NCBI RefSeq assembly: GCF_001514235.1
Contig: NZ_KQ948924.1
Location: 62,001 to 126,000, forward strand
Source of the DNA: Streptomyces caeruleatus
GTDB taxonomy: Bacteria; Actinomycetota; Actinomycetes; Streptomycetales; Streptomycetaceae
Reading direction: 5' to 3'
DNA length: 64,000 bases
Numbering within the stretch: the stretch's first letter is position 1; each line of letters opens with the position of its first letter. The notes beneath the pieces were generated by a model. That model worked only from the letters and a program-made list of their open reading frames with translations. It made no database searches and was not told the DNA's origin. A program made the position numbers and the translations under genes. Shown piece after piece: positions 7,707-15,776 of this stretch.

Positions 7707-8399
7707 GGCGCGTGGGCACGAGGCGGCGCTGGCCTGGGCGAGCAGGACGTGCATGCGTTCGGTGAGCTGCGCGACGTCGTCGGCGGGGCGGTGGAACGGC
7801 AGTCGTACGTCGCCGTCGGAGCGGGCGCGTTCGATGCGCAGGGTCAGTCCGTGCCGGTCGACGGCGAGGGGCTGGACGCGGACGGCGCCGTGCAGGCTGT
7901 CGGAGTCGACGAGGCGGGTGAGCCGCTCGACGGCGTCCGGGTGGCAGTCGGCGAGGTGGGTGAGCAGCCGGGCCTCGGCGGTGGCCAGCGGGTCGGGCGC
8001 GGCGGCGGCGAACTCGTCGAGGCCGACGACCACGGCTCCGGACGGCTGCCGCAGCACCACGCGGGTCGCCTGGAAGGCGAGTTTGCCGTCCTCGGGGATG
8101 AACCAGCCCGACATCCAGAGCCGGGTGCGGATCCGCTTGCGCACGGGCACGGGGGCGACGTCGGCGAACTCCAGGACGGCGGACGGCTCTCCGCGGGGCG
8201 CGCAGATCGCCGCCGTCACGAGCACACTGTCCTCCGGCACGTCCAGCAGGACGGCACCGCCCTCGGTCACCGTGTGCGCGCCGACGAGCTCCTCCCGGCA
8301 ACTCTCCGCGGTCACCCCGCAGGACCACGCACCGGCGAGCACCGACCGGGCCCGTTCCGCCGCGGAAGGTGCCGCCGTCCAGGCTTGGCTGTCACCCAT
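7674..8399 (-). CDS. DUF2470 protein, heme-utilisation (HugZ-like) type
   Basis: A 241-residue protein with a split FMN-binding-like N-terminal part (about 20-150) and a C-terminal DUF2470 region (about 155-235, LLTHLADCHPDAVERLTRL then HGAVRVQPLAVDRHGLTLRI). Family knowledge: DUF2470 is the C-terminal domain of HugZ-type heme oxygenases and related heme-binding proteins. AAGGAGG with a 6-nt spacing fixes ATG 8399. The iron box 12 nt upstream shows that it belongs to the iron-starvation regulon (DmdR/IdeR type), which fits a role in releasing iron from heme. Confidence 0.8.
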   Translation of the reverse strand: MGDSQAWTAAPSAAERARSVLAGAWSCGVTAESCREELVGAHTVTEGGAVLLDVPEDSVLVTAAICAPRGEPSAVLEFADVAPVPVRKRIRTRLWMSGWFIPEDGKLAFQATRVVLRQPSGAVVVGLDEFAAAAPDPLATAEARLLTHLADCHPDAVERLTRLVDSDSLHGAVRVQPLAVDRHGLTLRIERARSDGDVRLPFHRPADDVAQLTERMHVLLAQASAASCPRALQRQRTDGDG

Positions 8400-8410
8400 C
8401 CCGTTCCTCC

Positions 8411-8429
8411 TTAGGTAAGCCTTGCCTAA
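8411..8429. promoter_or_regulatory. Iron box (DtxR/IdeR/DmdR operator)
   Basis: TTAGGTAAGCCTTGCCTAA matches the 19-bp actinobacterial iron-box palindrome TTAGGTTAGGCTAACCTAA at 16 of 19 positions. It lies 12 nt upstream of the DUF2470 start and partly overlaps the SD region. Iron-loaded DmdR/IdeR would repress the gene. Confidence 0.85.
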
Positions 8430-8494
8430 CCTATCGAAGATCGAGCCGCACGCCAACCAGCCACGGTGTTCCTGTGCGATCTCTTTGCGGGAGC

Positions 8495-9103
8495 TCAGGG
8501 TGTGATGACACCCAGCAGGGCCCGGGCGCACAGATCGCGCACCTGCTCCCGGGAGAGGTCCGCGCCCCGCAGCCACTCCAGGCAGACGGCAGTGGTGAAC
8601 GCCAGCCAGCCCCGCACGGCGAGCCGGACGTCGAGCCGCTCCTCGAAGACAGGGCCGAACTCGGGGTCCGCCGCCATCGCCGCCAGAATCTGCTTCTCCT
8701 GCGCGGCCAGGGCGCGTTGGTAGACCTTGCGCACGGCCTGGTCGCCGGCCGCGTCGGCACGGTGGAAGGCGCGGTAGCCATGGGCGTGGGCCTCGACGTA
8801 CTCCAGATACGTGTCGAGGCCCGCGGCGAGCTGCGCGCGGACCGGGACCCCGGGCACGGCGGCCGTCATCCGCAGCATGCGCTCGCTCTCCCGCTCGACG
8901 ACCGCCGCGAAGAAGTCCCGCTTCGTCGGGAAGTAGTGATAGAGCAGCCCCCGCGAGACGCCGGCGATCTCGGCGACCTGCTCGATCCACACCTCGTCGT
9001 ACGGACTCTCCGAAAACAGCCGCGCCCCGACGGTCAGGAGCTGTTCACGGCGCTCCTGGGTGCTGAGCCGGCGGCGTGTGCGCTCGCCCTGGTTCGCGGC
9101 CAT
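8495..9103 (-). CDS. TetR/AcrR-family transcriptional regulator
   Basis: A 202-residue protein. The N-terminal TetR HTH spans about residues 16-62 (EQLLTVGARLFSESPYDEVWIEQVAEIAGVSRGLLYHYFPTKRDFF split over the canonical helices), followed by an all-helical ligand domain. It is divergent from the complete P450 at 9211 across a 107-nt gap containing the 8-bp palindrome AACGCGTT (9148-9155), so it most likely represses that P450 and itself. The inducer is unknown; for a CYP102-like target a fatty acid is plausible. Confidence 0.85.
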   Translation of the reverse strand: MAANQGERTRRRLSTQERREQLLTVGARLFSESPYDEVWIEQVAEIAGVSRGLLYHYFPTKRDFFAAVVERESERMLRMTAAVPGVPVRAQLAAGLDTYLEYVEAHAHGYRAFHRADAAGDQAVRKVYQRALAAQEKQILAAMAADPEFGPVFEERLDVRLAVRGWLAFTTAVCLEWLRGADLSREQVRDLCARALLGVITP

Positions 9104-9210
9104 GCCCGCACTTTACTTGACGTCGATTCAGCACCGGGATCAGACTGAACGCGTTATTGAACCCATGTACAACACGCTCAACCTGCCCATGCAGCAAGGG
9201 AGATCGCGTC

Positions 9211-10734
9211 ATGACGGAGACGACGACGGCAGCCGGACTGCCGAAGGGGTTCCGCAGCGCCGAGCAGGGCTGGCCCGAGCTGTCCCGCATCCCGCATCCC
9301 CCGCGCCGGCTCCCCGTGCTCGGCGACGTGCTCGGTGCCAGCCGGACCAAGCCCTTGCAGGACTCGCTGCGCCATGCCCGCCGGCTCGGGCCGATCTTCC
9401 GGCGCAGGGTCTTCAACAGGGAGATCGTGTTCGTGGGGGGCGCCGCGCTGGCGGCCGACATGGCGGACGAGTCGCGGTTCGCCAAGCACGTTGGGCTCGG
9501 CGTCGCCAACCTGCGACCGGTCGTCGGGGACGGACTGTTCACCGCGTACAACCACGAGCCCAACTGGCAGCTGGCCCATGACGTCCTGGCGCCGGGGTTC
9601 AGCCGGGACGCGATGGCGGGCTACCACCCGATGATGCTCGCCGTGGCGGACCGGCTCATGGACCACTGGGACCGCGAAATGGCCGCGGGCCGGACAGTGG
9701 ATGTGCCCGAGGACATGACCAAACTGACTCTGGAGACCATCGCGCGCACGGGGTTCGGGCATGACTTCGGCTCCTTCGAGCGGGCCCGGCCGCACCCCTT
9801 CGTGACAGCGATGGTGGGGACCCTCACCTACGCACAGCGGCTCAACACCGTGCCGTCGCCGTTCCTGCTACGGCGTGCCGCGCGCCGCAACGACCGGGAC
9901 GTCGCGTACCTCAACCGCACGGTCGACGACCTGGTCCGCGCCCGTACGGCCGGCGGGGCGGGCGACGGCGACCTGCTGGACCGGATGCTGGAGACCGCCC
10001 ATCCGGAGACGGGCGAGCGGCTGTCCGCCGAGAACGTCCGCCGCCAGGTGATCACCTTCCTGGTCGCCGGGCACGAGACGACGTCGGGGGCGCTCTCCTT
10101 CGCCCTGCACTACCTCTCCCGGCATCCCGACGTCGCCGCCCGCGCCCGCGCCGAGGTGGACCGGGTCTGGGGCGGCACGGCGGTGCCGGGCTACGACCAG
10201 GTGGCCAAGCTGCGGTACGTCCGCCGGGTCCTGGACGAGTCGCAGCGGCTGTGGCCGACGGTGCCGGCCTTCACGCGGGAGGCCCGCGAGGACACCGTGC
10301 TGGGCGGGGTCCATCCGATGCGCCGGGGCGGCTGGGCCCTGGTGCTCACGGCGATGCTGCACCGTGACCCCGAGGTGTGGGGCGCGGACGCCGACCGGTT
10401 CGAGCCGGACCGCTTCGATCCGCAGGCCGTACGGACACGTCCGCCGCACACCTTCAAGCCGTTCGGGACGGGGGCGCGGGCGTGCATCGGGCGCCAGTTC
10501 GCCTTGCACGAGGCCACGCTGGTGCTGGGACTGCTGCTGCGCCGCTACGACTTCAGGGGCGACCCGGCCTATCGGCTGCGGGTGACGGAGCGGCTGACGC
10601 TGATGCCGGAGGGACTGCGGCTGCGGCTGGAGCGGCGGGCGCCCGGCGCGGACCCTACGGCCCCTGTCCCGACCGGCACCGCCGAGGGCGCGGCGTCAGA
10701 CGTCCGCTGTCCAGTGCACGGGGCGGCCGACTGA
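9211..10734 (+). CDS. CYP102-like cytochrome P450, stand-alone heme domain
   Basis: A 507-residue P450 with all hallmarks: I-helix AGHETTSG (about 286-293), K-helix ExxR in DESQR (about 343-346) and heme loop [10 protein letters not shown] with ligand Cys425. It resembles CYP102 heme domains and the partial P450 at 1-818 ([38 protein letters not shown]), but ends 80 residues after the heme loop, so it has no fused reductase and needs separate ferredoxin or flavodoxin partners. AAGGGAG fixes ATG 9211. It is divergent from a TetR gene and overlaps the convergent pentapeptide gene by 39 nt. Confidence 0.92.
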   Translation: MTETTTAAGLPKGFRSAEQGWPELSRIPHPPRRLPVLGDVLGASRTKPLQDSLRHARRLGPIFRRRVFNREIVFVGGAALAADMADESRFAKHVGLGVANLRPVVGDGLFTAYNHEPNWQLAHDVLAPGFSRDAMAGYHPMMLAVADRLMDHWDREMAAGRTVDVPEDMTKLTLETIARTGFGHDFGSFERARPHPFVTAMVGTLTYAQRLNTVPSPFLLRRAARRNDRDVAYLNRTVDDLVRARTAGGAGDGDLLDRMLETAHPETGERLSAENVRRQVITFLVAGHETTSGALSFALHYLSRHPDVAARARAEVDRVWGGTAVPGYDQVAKLRYVRRVLDESQRLWPTVPAFTREAREDTVLGGVHPMRRGGWALVLTAMLHRDPEVWGADADRFEPDRFDPQAVRTRPPHTFKPFGTGARACIGRQFALHEATLVLGLLLRRYDFRGDPAYRLRVTERLTLMPEGLRLRLERRAPGADPTAPVPTGTAEGAASDVRCPVHGAAD

Positions 10735-11526
10735 GGCGGGCAGCCGGGTGCCCGCGCTGCCCCGGGCCGCGTTGAGCTGGGGCTGGGTCAGGAAGAAGGC
10801 GCCGGTCAGGTCGGCGTCCGTGAGGTCGGTGTCGCGCAGGTCGGCGCCGATGAGGTCCGCCCCGCGCAGGTCGGCGCCGGTGAGGTCGGCGGCGATGAGG
10901 TAGGCGCCGCGCAGGTTCGCGCCGCGCAGGTCGGCGCCCCTGAGCCGGGCGCCCATCAGGTCCGCGCCCCGGCGGTTCTTCTTGCGGCCGCCGAATCCGG
11001 CCCGGGCCAGTTCGCTGGCCTTGAGCAGGAGGACGTTGACGTCCTGGCGGTGCGCGGCGACGTCGAGCGCCGCGAGCTCGTCCGGGGTCCCGCGGGTGAG
11101 TTCCTCGGTCCGGTCCAGGATCCGGCGCAGCTCGCCGCGGAGGGGGCGGGCGGCGGGCAGGGTGAGCGCCTCGGTGAGGTACCAGAGCAGTTCGTGGAGC
11201 TGGCGGACGACCGGGAAGACGTCGAACATCCGCCGGGCGTGCTCCCGGGAGCCCGTACGCCAGTCCTGGCCGCCGAAGGTGACCTGCGCGACCTTCTGGC
11301 CGGCACCGAAGCAGTCGTAGACGGTGCAGCCGGTGAAGCCGGTCTGCCGGAGCCGGTCGTGGATGCCGCACCGGTGGTCGTCGCGCAGGTTGTGGCAGGG
11401 CTTCCCGGCCGCCTTGTCGACCGCGAAGTCGGCGGACGCGGCGAAGGGCAGGGCCACACAGCACAGTCCGAAGCAGCTGGCGCAGTCGCCGCGCAGGTCG
11501 GCCCGGTCGAACATCTGATCTTGCAT
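10696..11526 (-). CDS. Cys-rich (YkgJ-like) domain fused to pentapeptide repeats
   Basis: A 276-residue protein. The N-terminal ~75 residues have a C-x2-C-x3-CC motif (C15, C18, C22, C23) followed by C44, C53, C67 and C72, as in the YkgJ zinc/iron-chelating family. The middle (75-185) is helical. Residues about 188-250 are pentapeptide repeats of the A(D/N)LxG type ([20 protein letters not shown] and onward), which form a right-handed quadrilateral beta-helix. The start is uncertain: ATG 11526 is used, ATG 11538 is the alternative, and neither has a strong SD. It overlaps the convergent P450 gene by 39 nt. Confidence 0.75.
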   Translation of the reverse strand: MQDQMFDRADLRGDCASCFGLCCVALPFAASADFAVDKAAGKPCHNLRDDHRCGIHDRLRQTGFTGCTVYDCFGAGQKVAQVTFGGQDWRTGSREHARRMFDVFPVVRQLHELLWYLTEALTLPAARPLRGELRRILDRTEELTRGTPDELAALDVAAHRQDVNVLLLKASELARAGFGGRKKNRRGADLMGARLRGADLRGANLRGAYLIAADLTGADLRGADLIGADLRDTDLTDADLTGAFFLTQPQLNAARGSAGTRLPASVGRPVHWTADV

Positions 11527-11599
11527 GCCGTTCAGCATACGGAACGGATGACGCACCGATGAGTGTCCTGCGCGGCGACCAGCCTTCCGGCCGCGTCCC

Positions 11600-12493
11600 T
11601 CAGCCGGTGAGGTCCGGCAGGTCGAGGGCGGCCAGCCGCTCGGGGTCGGCCAGGATGTACATCTCGGTGATCCGGCCGTCGACGACGGTGACGCCCATGA
11701 CCGACTGGGGCCGGCCCTCGGGGGCGTTGAGGACCCCGACCGTGCCGTTGACGGACACGAGCTGCATGTACCGCGCGAACTGCCGGAAGAGCATCGCCTG
11801 TTCGGCGACCGGCTGCGCACCGCGCACCACCTTGGAGGCCGCCGCACCACCGACCAGCGGTCCGGAGTCGACCCGCAGCACGATGCCGGGGTCCAGGACC
11901 GCGAGCAGCGCCTCGAAGTCCCCCGCCCGGGAGGCGGCCATGAAGGCGTCGAGGACCTGGCGCTGTCTGCCGGGATCGGTCTCGGCCGACGGCGTGGCGC
12001 CCTTCACCCGGCGCCGGGCGCGGCTGGCGAGCTGCCGGGTGGCGGCCGAGGAGCGCTCCACGATCGGCGCGATGTCGTCGAACGGCACCGCGAACATGTC
12101 GTGCAGCACGAACGCGATCCGCTCGGCGGGCTCCAGGGCCTCCAGCACCACGAGCAGGGCCAGCCCCACCGAGTCGGCCTGCAGCACCTCCTGTTCCGGG
12201 TCGACCGTCGACAACGGCCTGATCACGGGGTCGGGGACGAAGGTGTCGTCCAGCGGCTCCTCGTGGCGGCGCGTGCGCGAGCGCAGCAGGTCCAGGCAGA
12301 CCCGGCCGACCACCGTGGTCAGCCAGCCGCCGAGGTTCTCGATGTCGTGCGCGTCGCTGCGGCTCAGCTTCAGCCAGGCCTCCTGGACGGCGTCCTCCGC
12401 CTCGGCCAGTGAGCCCAGCATGCGGTAGGCGACGGCCTTGAGCCGGCCGCGGTGCTCCTGGAAGCGGTCCGCGAGGAGTTCTGTGTCGTTCAC
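11600..12493 (-). CDS. ECF sigma factor with SnoaL-like C-terminal domain (SigJ/ECF41 type)
   Basis: A 297-residue protein: sigma-70 region 2 (about 5-75, [20 protein letters not shown]), region 4 (about 110-165, [20 protein letters not shown] then [16 protein letters not shown]) and a C-terminal NTF2/SnoaL-like domain (170-297). Such extended ECFs carry no separate anti-sigma factor; the tail itself controls activity. GTG 12493 overlaps the TGA of the PIG-L gene (GTGA), so the sigma factor is translated after and coupled to that enzyme. ECF41 genes usually neighbour DoxX or CMD/epimerase genes, so the deacetylase partner is unusual. Confidence 0.85.
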   Translation of the reverse strand: MNDTELLADRFQEHRGRLKAVAYRMLGSLAEAEDAVQEAWLKLSRSDAHDIENLGGWLTTVVGRVCLDLLRSRTRRHEEPLDDTFVPDPVIRPLSTVDPEQEVLQADSVGLALLVVLEALEPAERIAFVLHDMFAVPFDDIAPIVERSSAATRQLASRARRRVKGATPSAETDPGRQRQVLDAFMAASRAGDFEALLAVLDPGIVLRVDSGPLVGGAAASKVVRGAQPVAEQAMLFRQFARYMQLVSVNGTVGVLNAPEGRPQSVMGVTVVDGRITEMYILADPERLAALDLPDLTG

Positions 12494-13233
12494 CGGCTGA
12501 ACAGTTCGAACGCCACGGCCGGCTTTCCGCCGAACCGCTCCCCCGTCGCCGCGGCGTTCCCGGTGAGGAAACTCCGGGCGTACGTCTCCGGGTCCTCGTC
12601 CGTCAACACCTCGATGTAGGTGCGGTGTTCGAGCAGCGAGCGCACCCCGCGCTCCAGACCCGCCGTCGCGTCCACCGCGTGCGTGGGACTGCTGGAGCCG
12701 GCGACGGCGACCCAGCGGACGCCGTTCCAGGGTTCCAGGCCCTGCTCGCCGAGCTCCGGGAAGATCCAGCGGTTGCCCGCGTCGCCGGCCGCGTCCAGCG
12801 TGGCGCGGCCGACGGCCACATGGTCCGGGGTGTTCCAGGCGACGCCGCCCCAGGTGTCGCGGTGGTTGAGCGTGATCACCAGCTCGGGCCGGTGCCGGCG
12901 GATCGCGGCGGCGATGTCGCGGCGCAGGGCGAGGCCGTACTCGATCACGCCGTCCTCGTGGTCGAGGAACTCCACCGCCGACACCCCGACCACGGCGGCG
13001 CTGGCCCGCTGCTCGCGCTCCCGCAGCGGGCCGCACTTCGCGGGTTCCAGGGTGTCTATGCCGGCCTCGCCGCGGGTCGCGAGGACATAGGTGACCTCGC
13101 GGCCGGCGTCGGTCCAGGCGGCGATCGCCGCCGAGCAGCCGTACTCGAGGTCGTCCGGGTGGGCGACGACGGCGAGGGCGCGCTGCCAGTCGTCCGGCAT
13201 GGGCTGGAGCTGAGTGATCGTCGGCTCGGTCAT
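12490..13233 (-). CDS. PIG-L (LmbE/MshB-like) N-acetylglucosaminide-type deacetylase
   Basis: A 247-residue protein with the zinc/catalytic motif AHPDDLE (about 24-30), RGEAG in the second loop, and the third zinc ligand region TPDHVAVG (about 134-141). Family knowledge: PIG-L enzymes deacetylate GlcNAc-containing substrates (MshB in mycothiol synthesis) or cleave mycothiol conjugates (Mca). The substrate here is unknown. It is first gene of a two-gene operon with the ECF sigma factor (GTGA overlap), which suggests that the enzyme's product or the stress it answers is linked to that sigma factor. Confidence 0.85.
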   Translation of the reverse strand: MTEPTITQLQPMPDDWQRALAVVAHPDDLEYGCSAAIAAWTDAGREVTYVLATRGEAGIDTLEPAKCGPLREREQRASAAVVGVSAVEFLDHEDGVIEYGLALRRDIAAAIRRHRPELVITLNHRDTWGGVAWNTPDHVAVGRATLDAAGDAGNRWIFPELGEQGLEPWNGVRWVAVAGSSSPTHAVDATAGLERGVRSLLEHRTYIEVLTDEDPETYARSFLTGNAAATGERFGGKPAVAFELFSR

Positions 13234-13261
13234 GCCCGCACACTAACCCTTCACACTGACA

Positions 13262-14563
13262 TCACGCTTCGTCACGGGTGAGCGCGAGCAGCCGGTCCAG
13301 GACACGGGGGCCGCCGGCCCGTACGCCGTCGTGCTCGAACTCGTCGGTGACCCAGGTGCGCAAGCCCCGGATCGCGCGGGCGGTGGCGAGGGAGTGGGCG
13401 GTGTCGACGTACATGTCGTCGTGGTAGACGGCCGCCGCGACCGGCACCTCGTTGGCGGCGAGGCGCGCCGGGTCGTACAGGGGCGTCCAGTCGGTGCGGG
13501 CGGCGAGGAGTTCGGCGGTCTCGCGCAGCGGGCGCAGCGCCGGGTCGCAGTCGAACATCCAGGGGTGGATGGTCTCGCCGGTGAACAGCAGCGGCCCGTC
13601 GCCGGCGAGGGTCTTGGCCGCGTCGAACTGCGGGAACTCGGCGCGGACGCGCTCGGCGGACCAGGCGGTGGGGCGGGCGTCCTGGCCGTAGATGGCCTCG
13701 TGGACGAGGGCGTACAACGGGTGGCCGGCGTACGACAGCAGGCCCTGCGCCTCCTCCTGGAAGGCGTCCGAGAGGGCCGGGCCCCGCGGGGTGCGGACGA
13801 AGGCGTCCTCCAGCAGGTAGTGCAGACGGTGGCTGCCCTCGCTGCCGCCGAGGAGGATGCCGAGGGACTGGAAGGCCTCGGCGGTGAGGCGGTAGCCGTT
13901 CGGCAGGACCACGTCGTGTGCGAGGAGGTGGTCCGCGATACGGCGGGCGCGCTCGACGTCCTGCGGGTAGCGGGCGTAGTGCGCGGTGACCTTGCGCTCG
14001 ATGCGCGGGTAGGCCGCGCGGTAGACGTCGTCGGCGTGCGCGTCGAGCGAGGGCAGGCCACCGGTGATGACGGCCGCCGTCAGGCCCTCGGGGGCGGTGG
14101 AAAGGTAGTTGACCGTGCAGAAGCCGCCGAAGCTCTGGCCGAGGACGGTCCAGGGGGCGCCGCCGGTCACGTCCCGGCGGATTGCCTCGCAGTCGCGGAC
14201 GATCGAGTCGGCGCGGAAGTGCGTGAGGTGGTCGGCCTGTTCGGCGGGGCCGCCGCGCAGCGGGAGCGTCTGGCGGTTGGCGGGCGTGGAGTGGCCGGTG
14301 CCGCGCTGGTCGAGCAGCAGGACGCGGTACTCCTTCAGCGCGCGGCCGAGCCAGGCGCCCTTGCCGACGAAGCGGTTCGCGCCGAAGCCGGGGCCGCCCT
14401 GGAGGTAGACCAGCCACGGCAGGTCCTGGTGCGCCTTGTCGGTGGCGACGACCTCACGGGCGTAGAGCTCGATCGTCTCGCCCTTCGGGGCGTCGTGGTC
14501 GAGGGGCACGGTGAAGTGGCGATCGGTGAGGACGACGCCGGGCTGGCGGTAGCTGACGGTCAA
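13262..14563 (-). CDS. pip: Proline iminopeptidase (alpha/beta hydrolase, family S33)
   Basis: A 433-residue S33-type protein with the oxyanion motif YLQGGPGFGANR (about 53-64), DQRGTGHS, and the nucleophile elbow GQSFGG (about 143-148, catalytic Ser). Prolyl aminopeptidases of this length release N-terminal proline from peptides. The start is TTG 14563, preceded by GGGAG at 5 nt. It is monocistronic, with no signal peptide, hence cytoplasmic. Confidence 0.87.
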   Translation of the reverse strand: MTVSYRQPGVVLTDRHFTVPLDHDAPKGETIELYAREVVATDKAHQDLPWLVYLQGGPGFGANRFVGKGAWLGRALKEYRVLLLDQRGTGHSTPANRQTLPLRGGPAEQADHLTHFRADSIVRDCEAIRRDVTGGAPWTVLGQSFGGFCTVNYLSTAPEGLTAAVITGGLPSLDAHADDVYRAAYPRIERKVTAHYARYPQDVERARRIADHLLAHDVVLPNGYRLTAEAFQSLGILLGGSEGSHRLHYLLEDAFVRTPRGPALSDAFQEEAQGLLSYAGHPLYALVHEAIYGQDARPTAWSAERVRAEFPQFDAAKTLAGDGPLLFTGETIHPWMFDCDPALRPLRETAELLAARTDWTPLYDPARLAANEVPVAAAVYHDDMYVDTAHSLATARAIRGLRTWVTDEFEHDGVRAGGPRVLDRLLALTRDEA

Positions 14564-14665
14564 CAGGGCTCCCGGGACGGATGGTTTTTCGGGCCGCGTC
14601 CCAGTTCAGCACATGCTCGTCCGTCGACCGACCCCCAGGATCATGAAATCGTACTGAACGGCCGA

Positions 14666-15691
14666 TCAGCGGGCGGCGAGGCTGGACCGTCGTACCACGA
14701 GCTCCGGCTGGAGGACGACCCTGCGGTGCTCGTGCCTCTTCGTGCCGGTCTCCTCCTCCGTCTCCTCCAGCAGCATCTCGGCCGCCAGGGTGCCCATGGT
14801 GACGGCGGGCTGCCGTACGGAGGTGAGGGGGACGGCCGCGGCGGCCGCGAACTCGATGTCGTCGTAGCCGACGATCGCGAGGTCGTCGGGGACCTTTATG
14901 CCGGCCGCGTACATGGCCTGGAGGACGCCGAGGGCGAGCAGGTCGTTGGCGCAGAAGACGGCGGTGGGGCGGTCGGCGAGGCCGAGGAGGCGGGCGCCGG
15001 CGTCCCGGCCGGCGGCGACGTCGAGCCGCTCGGTGGGCAGTTCACGCAGGACGTCGGGGCCGAGGCCGGCCTCCTCCAGTGCGTTCAGGGCGCCGGTGCG
15101 GCGGTCGCGGACCTGGTTGAGGCCGGGCGGGCCGCTGACGTAGGCGATGGAGCGGTGTCCGGCGTCGACGAGATGGCGAACGGCCAGCGCGCCGCCCGCG
15201 ACGTCGTCGACGGAGACCGAGCATTCGGTGGTGCCCTCGGCGACGCGGTCGACGAGGACGAAGGGGATGTTGTGCCGCCGGAACGTCTCTATGTTGCGGC
15301 CCGTGGCGTCGGCCGGGGTCAGCAGCACGCCGCGTACCCGCTGCTCGGCGAAGAGCGACAGGTACTCGGCCTCTTCGCCGGCGCTCTGTGCGCTGTTGCA
15401 GACCATCACGCCGAGCCCGGCGTCGCGCGCGGTGCGTTCGGCGCCGCGCGCCACGTCGACGAAGAAGGGGTTGCCCATGTCGAGGACGAGCAGCCCCATG
15501 ATCCTGCTGCGGCCCGCGCGCAGCTGGCGCGCGGACTCGCTGCGGACATAGCCCAGCCGGTCTATCGCGGACTGCACGCGCGCCCGGGTCTCGGTCGCGA
15601 CCGCGTCCGGGCGGTTGATGACGTTCGAGACCGTACCGACGGAGACTCCGGCGGCGCGGGCGACGTCCTTGATACCCACCGACTGGGTCAT
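14666..15691 (-). CDS. rhaR: LacI-family regulator of the rhamnose locus
   Basis: A 341-residue protein. The N-terminal LacI HTH and hinge (IKDVARAAGVSVGTVSNVIN; LRAGRSRIMGLLV) are followed by a periplasmic-binding-protein-like sugar domain (about 65-335) with VGYDDIEFAAAAAVPLTSVRQP near the C-terminus. ATG 15691 follows TGGAGG. It is the last gene of the minus-strand rhamnose group, 85 nt after the BNR gene. The four related LacI-type dyads in the locus (22336, 22504, 35135, 35256) are its likely targets, with L-rhamnose or a catabolite as inducer. The symbol is by function in the locus. Confidence 0.82.
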   Translation of the reverse strand: MTQSVGIKDVARAAGVSVGTVSNVINRPDAVATETRARVQSAIDRLGYVRSESARQLRAGRSRIMGLLVLDMGNPFFVDVARGAERTARDAGLGVMVCNSAQSAGEEAEYLSLFAEQRVRGVLLTPADATGRNIETFRRHNIPFVLVDRVAEGTTECSVSVDDVAGGALAVRHLVDAGHRSIAYVSGPPGLNQVRDRRTGALNALEEAGLGPDVLRELPTERLDVAAGRDAGARLLGLADRPTAVFCANDLLALGVLQAMYAAGIKVPDDLAIVGYDDIEFAAAAAVPLTSVRQPAVTMGTLAAEMLLEETEEETGTKRHEHRRVVLQPELVVRRSSLAAR

Positions 15692-15776
15692 CGGGCAGGG
15701 ACCTCCAGGTAAGACTCGACAAGACGTGGGGCGGCGCGAAGGCACATTACCGTCATGCCGCCCACAACGGCTGTGG

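Noticed and set aside
9211..10734. Full P450 BM3-like fusion at the second P450
   Set aside because: The frame stops 80 residues after the heme loop; no FMN or FAD motif follows and the next gene is convergent.
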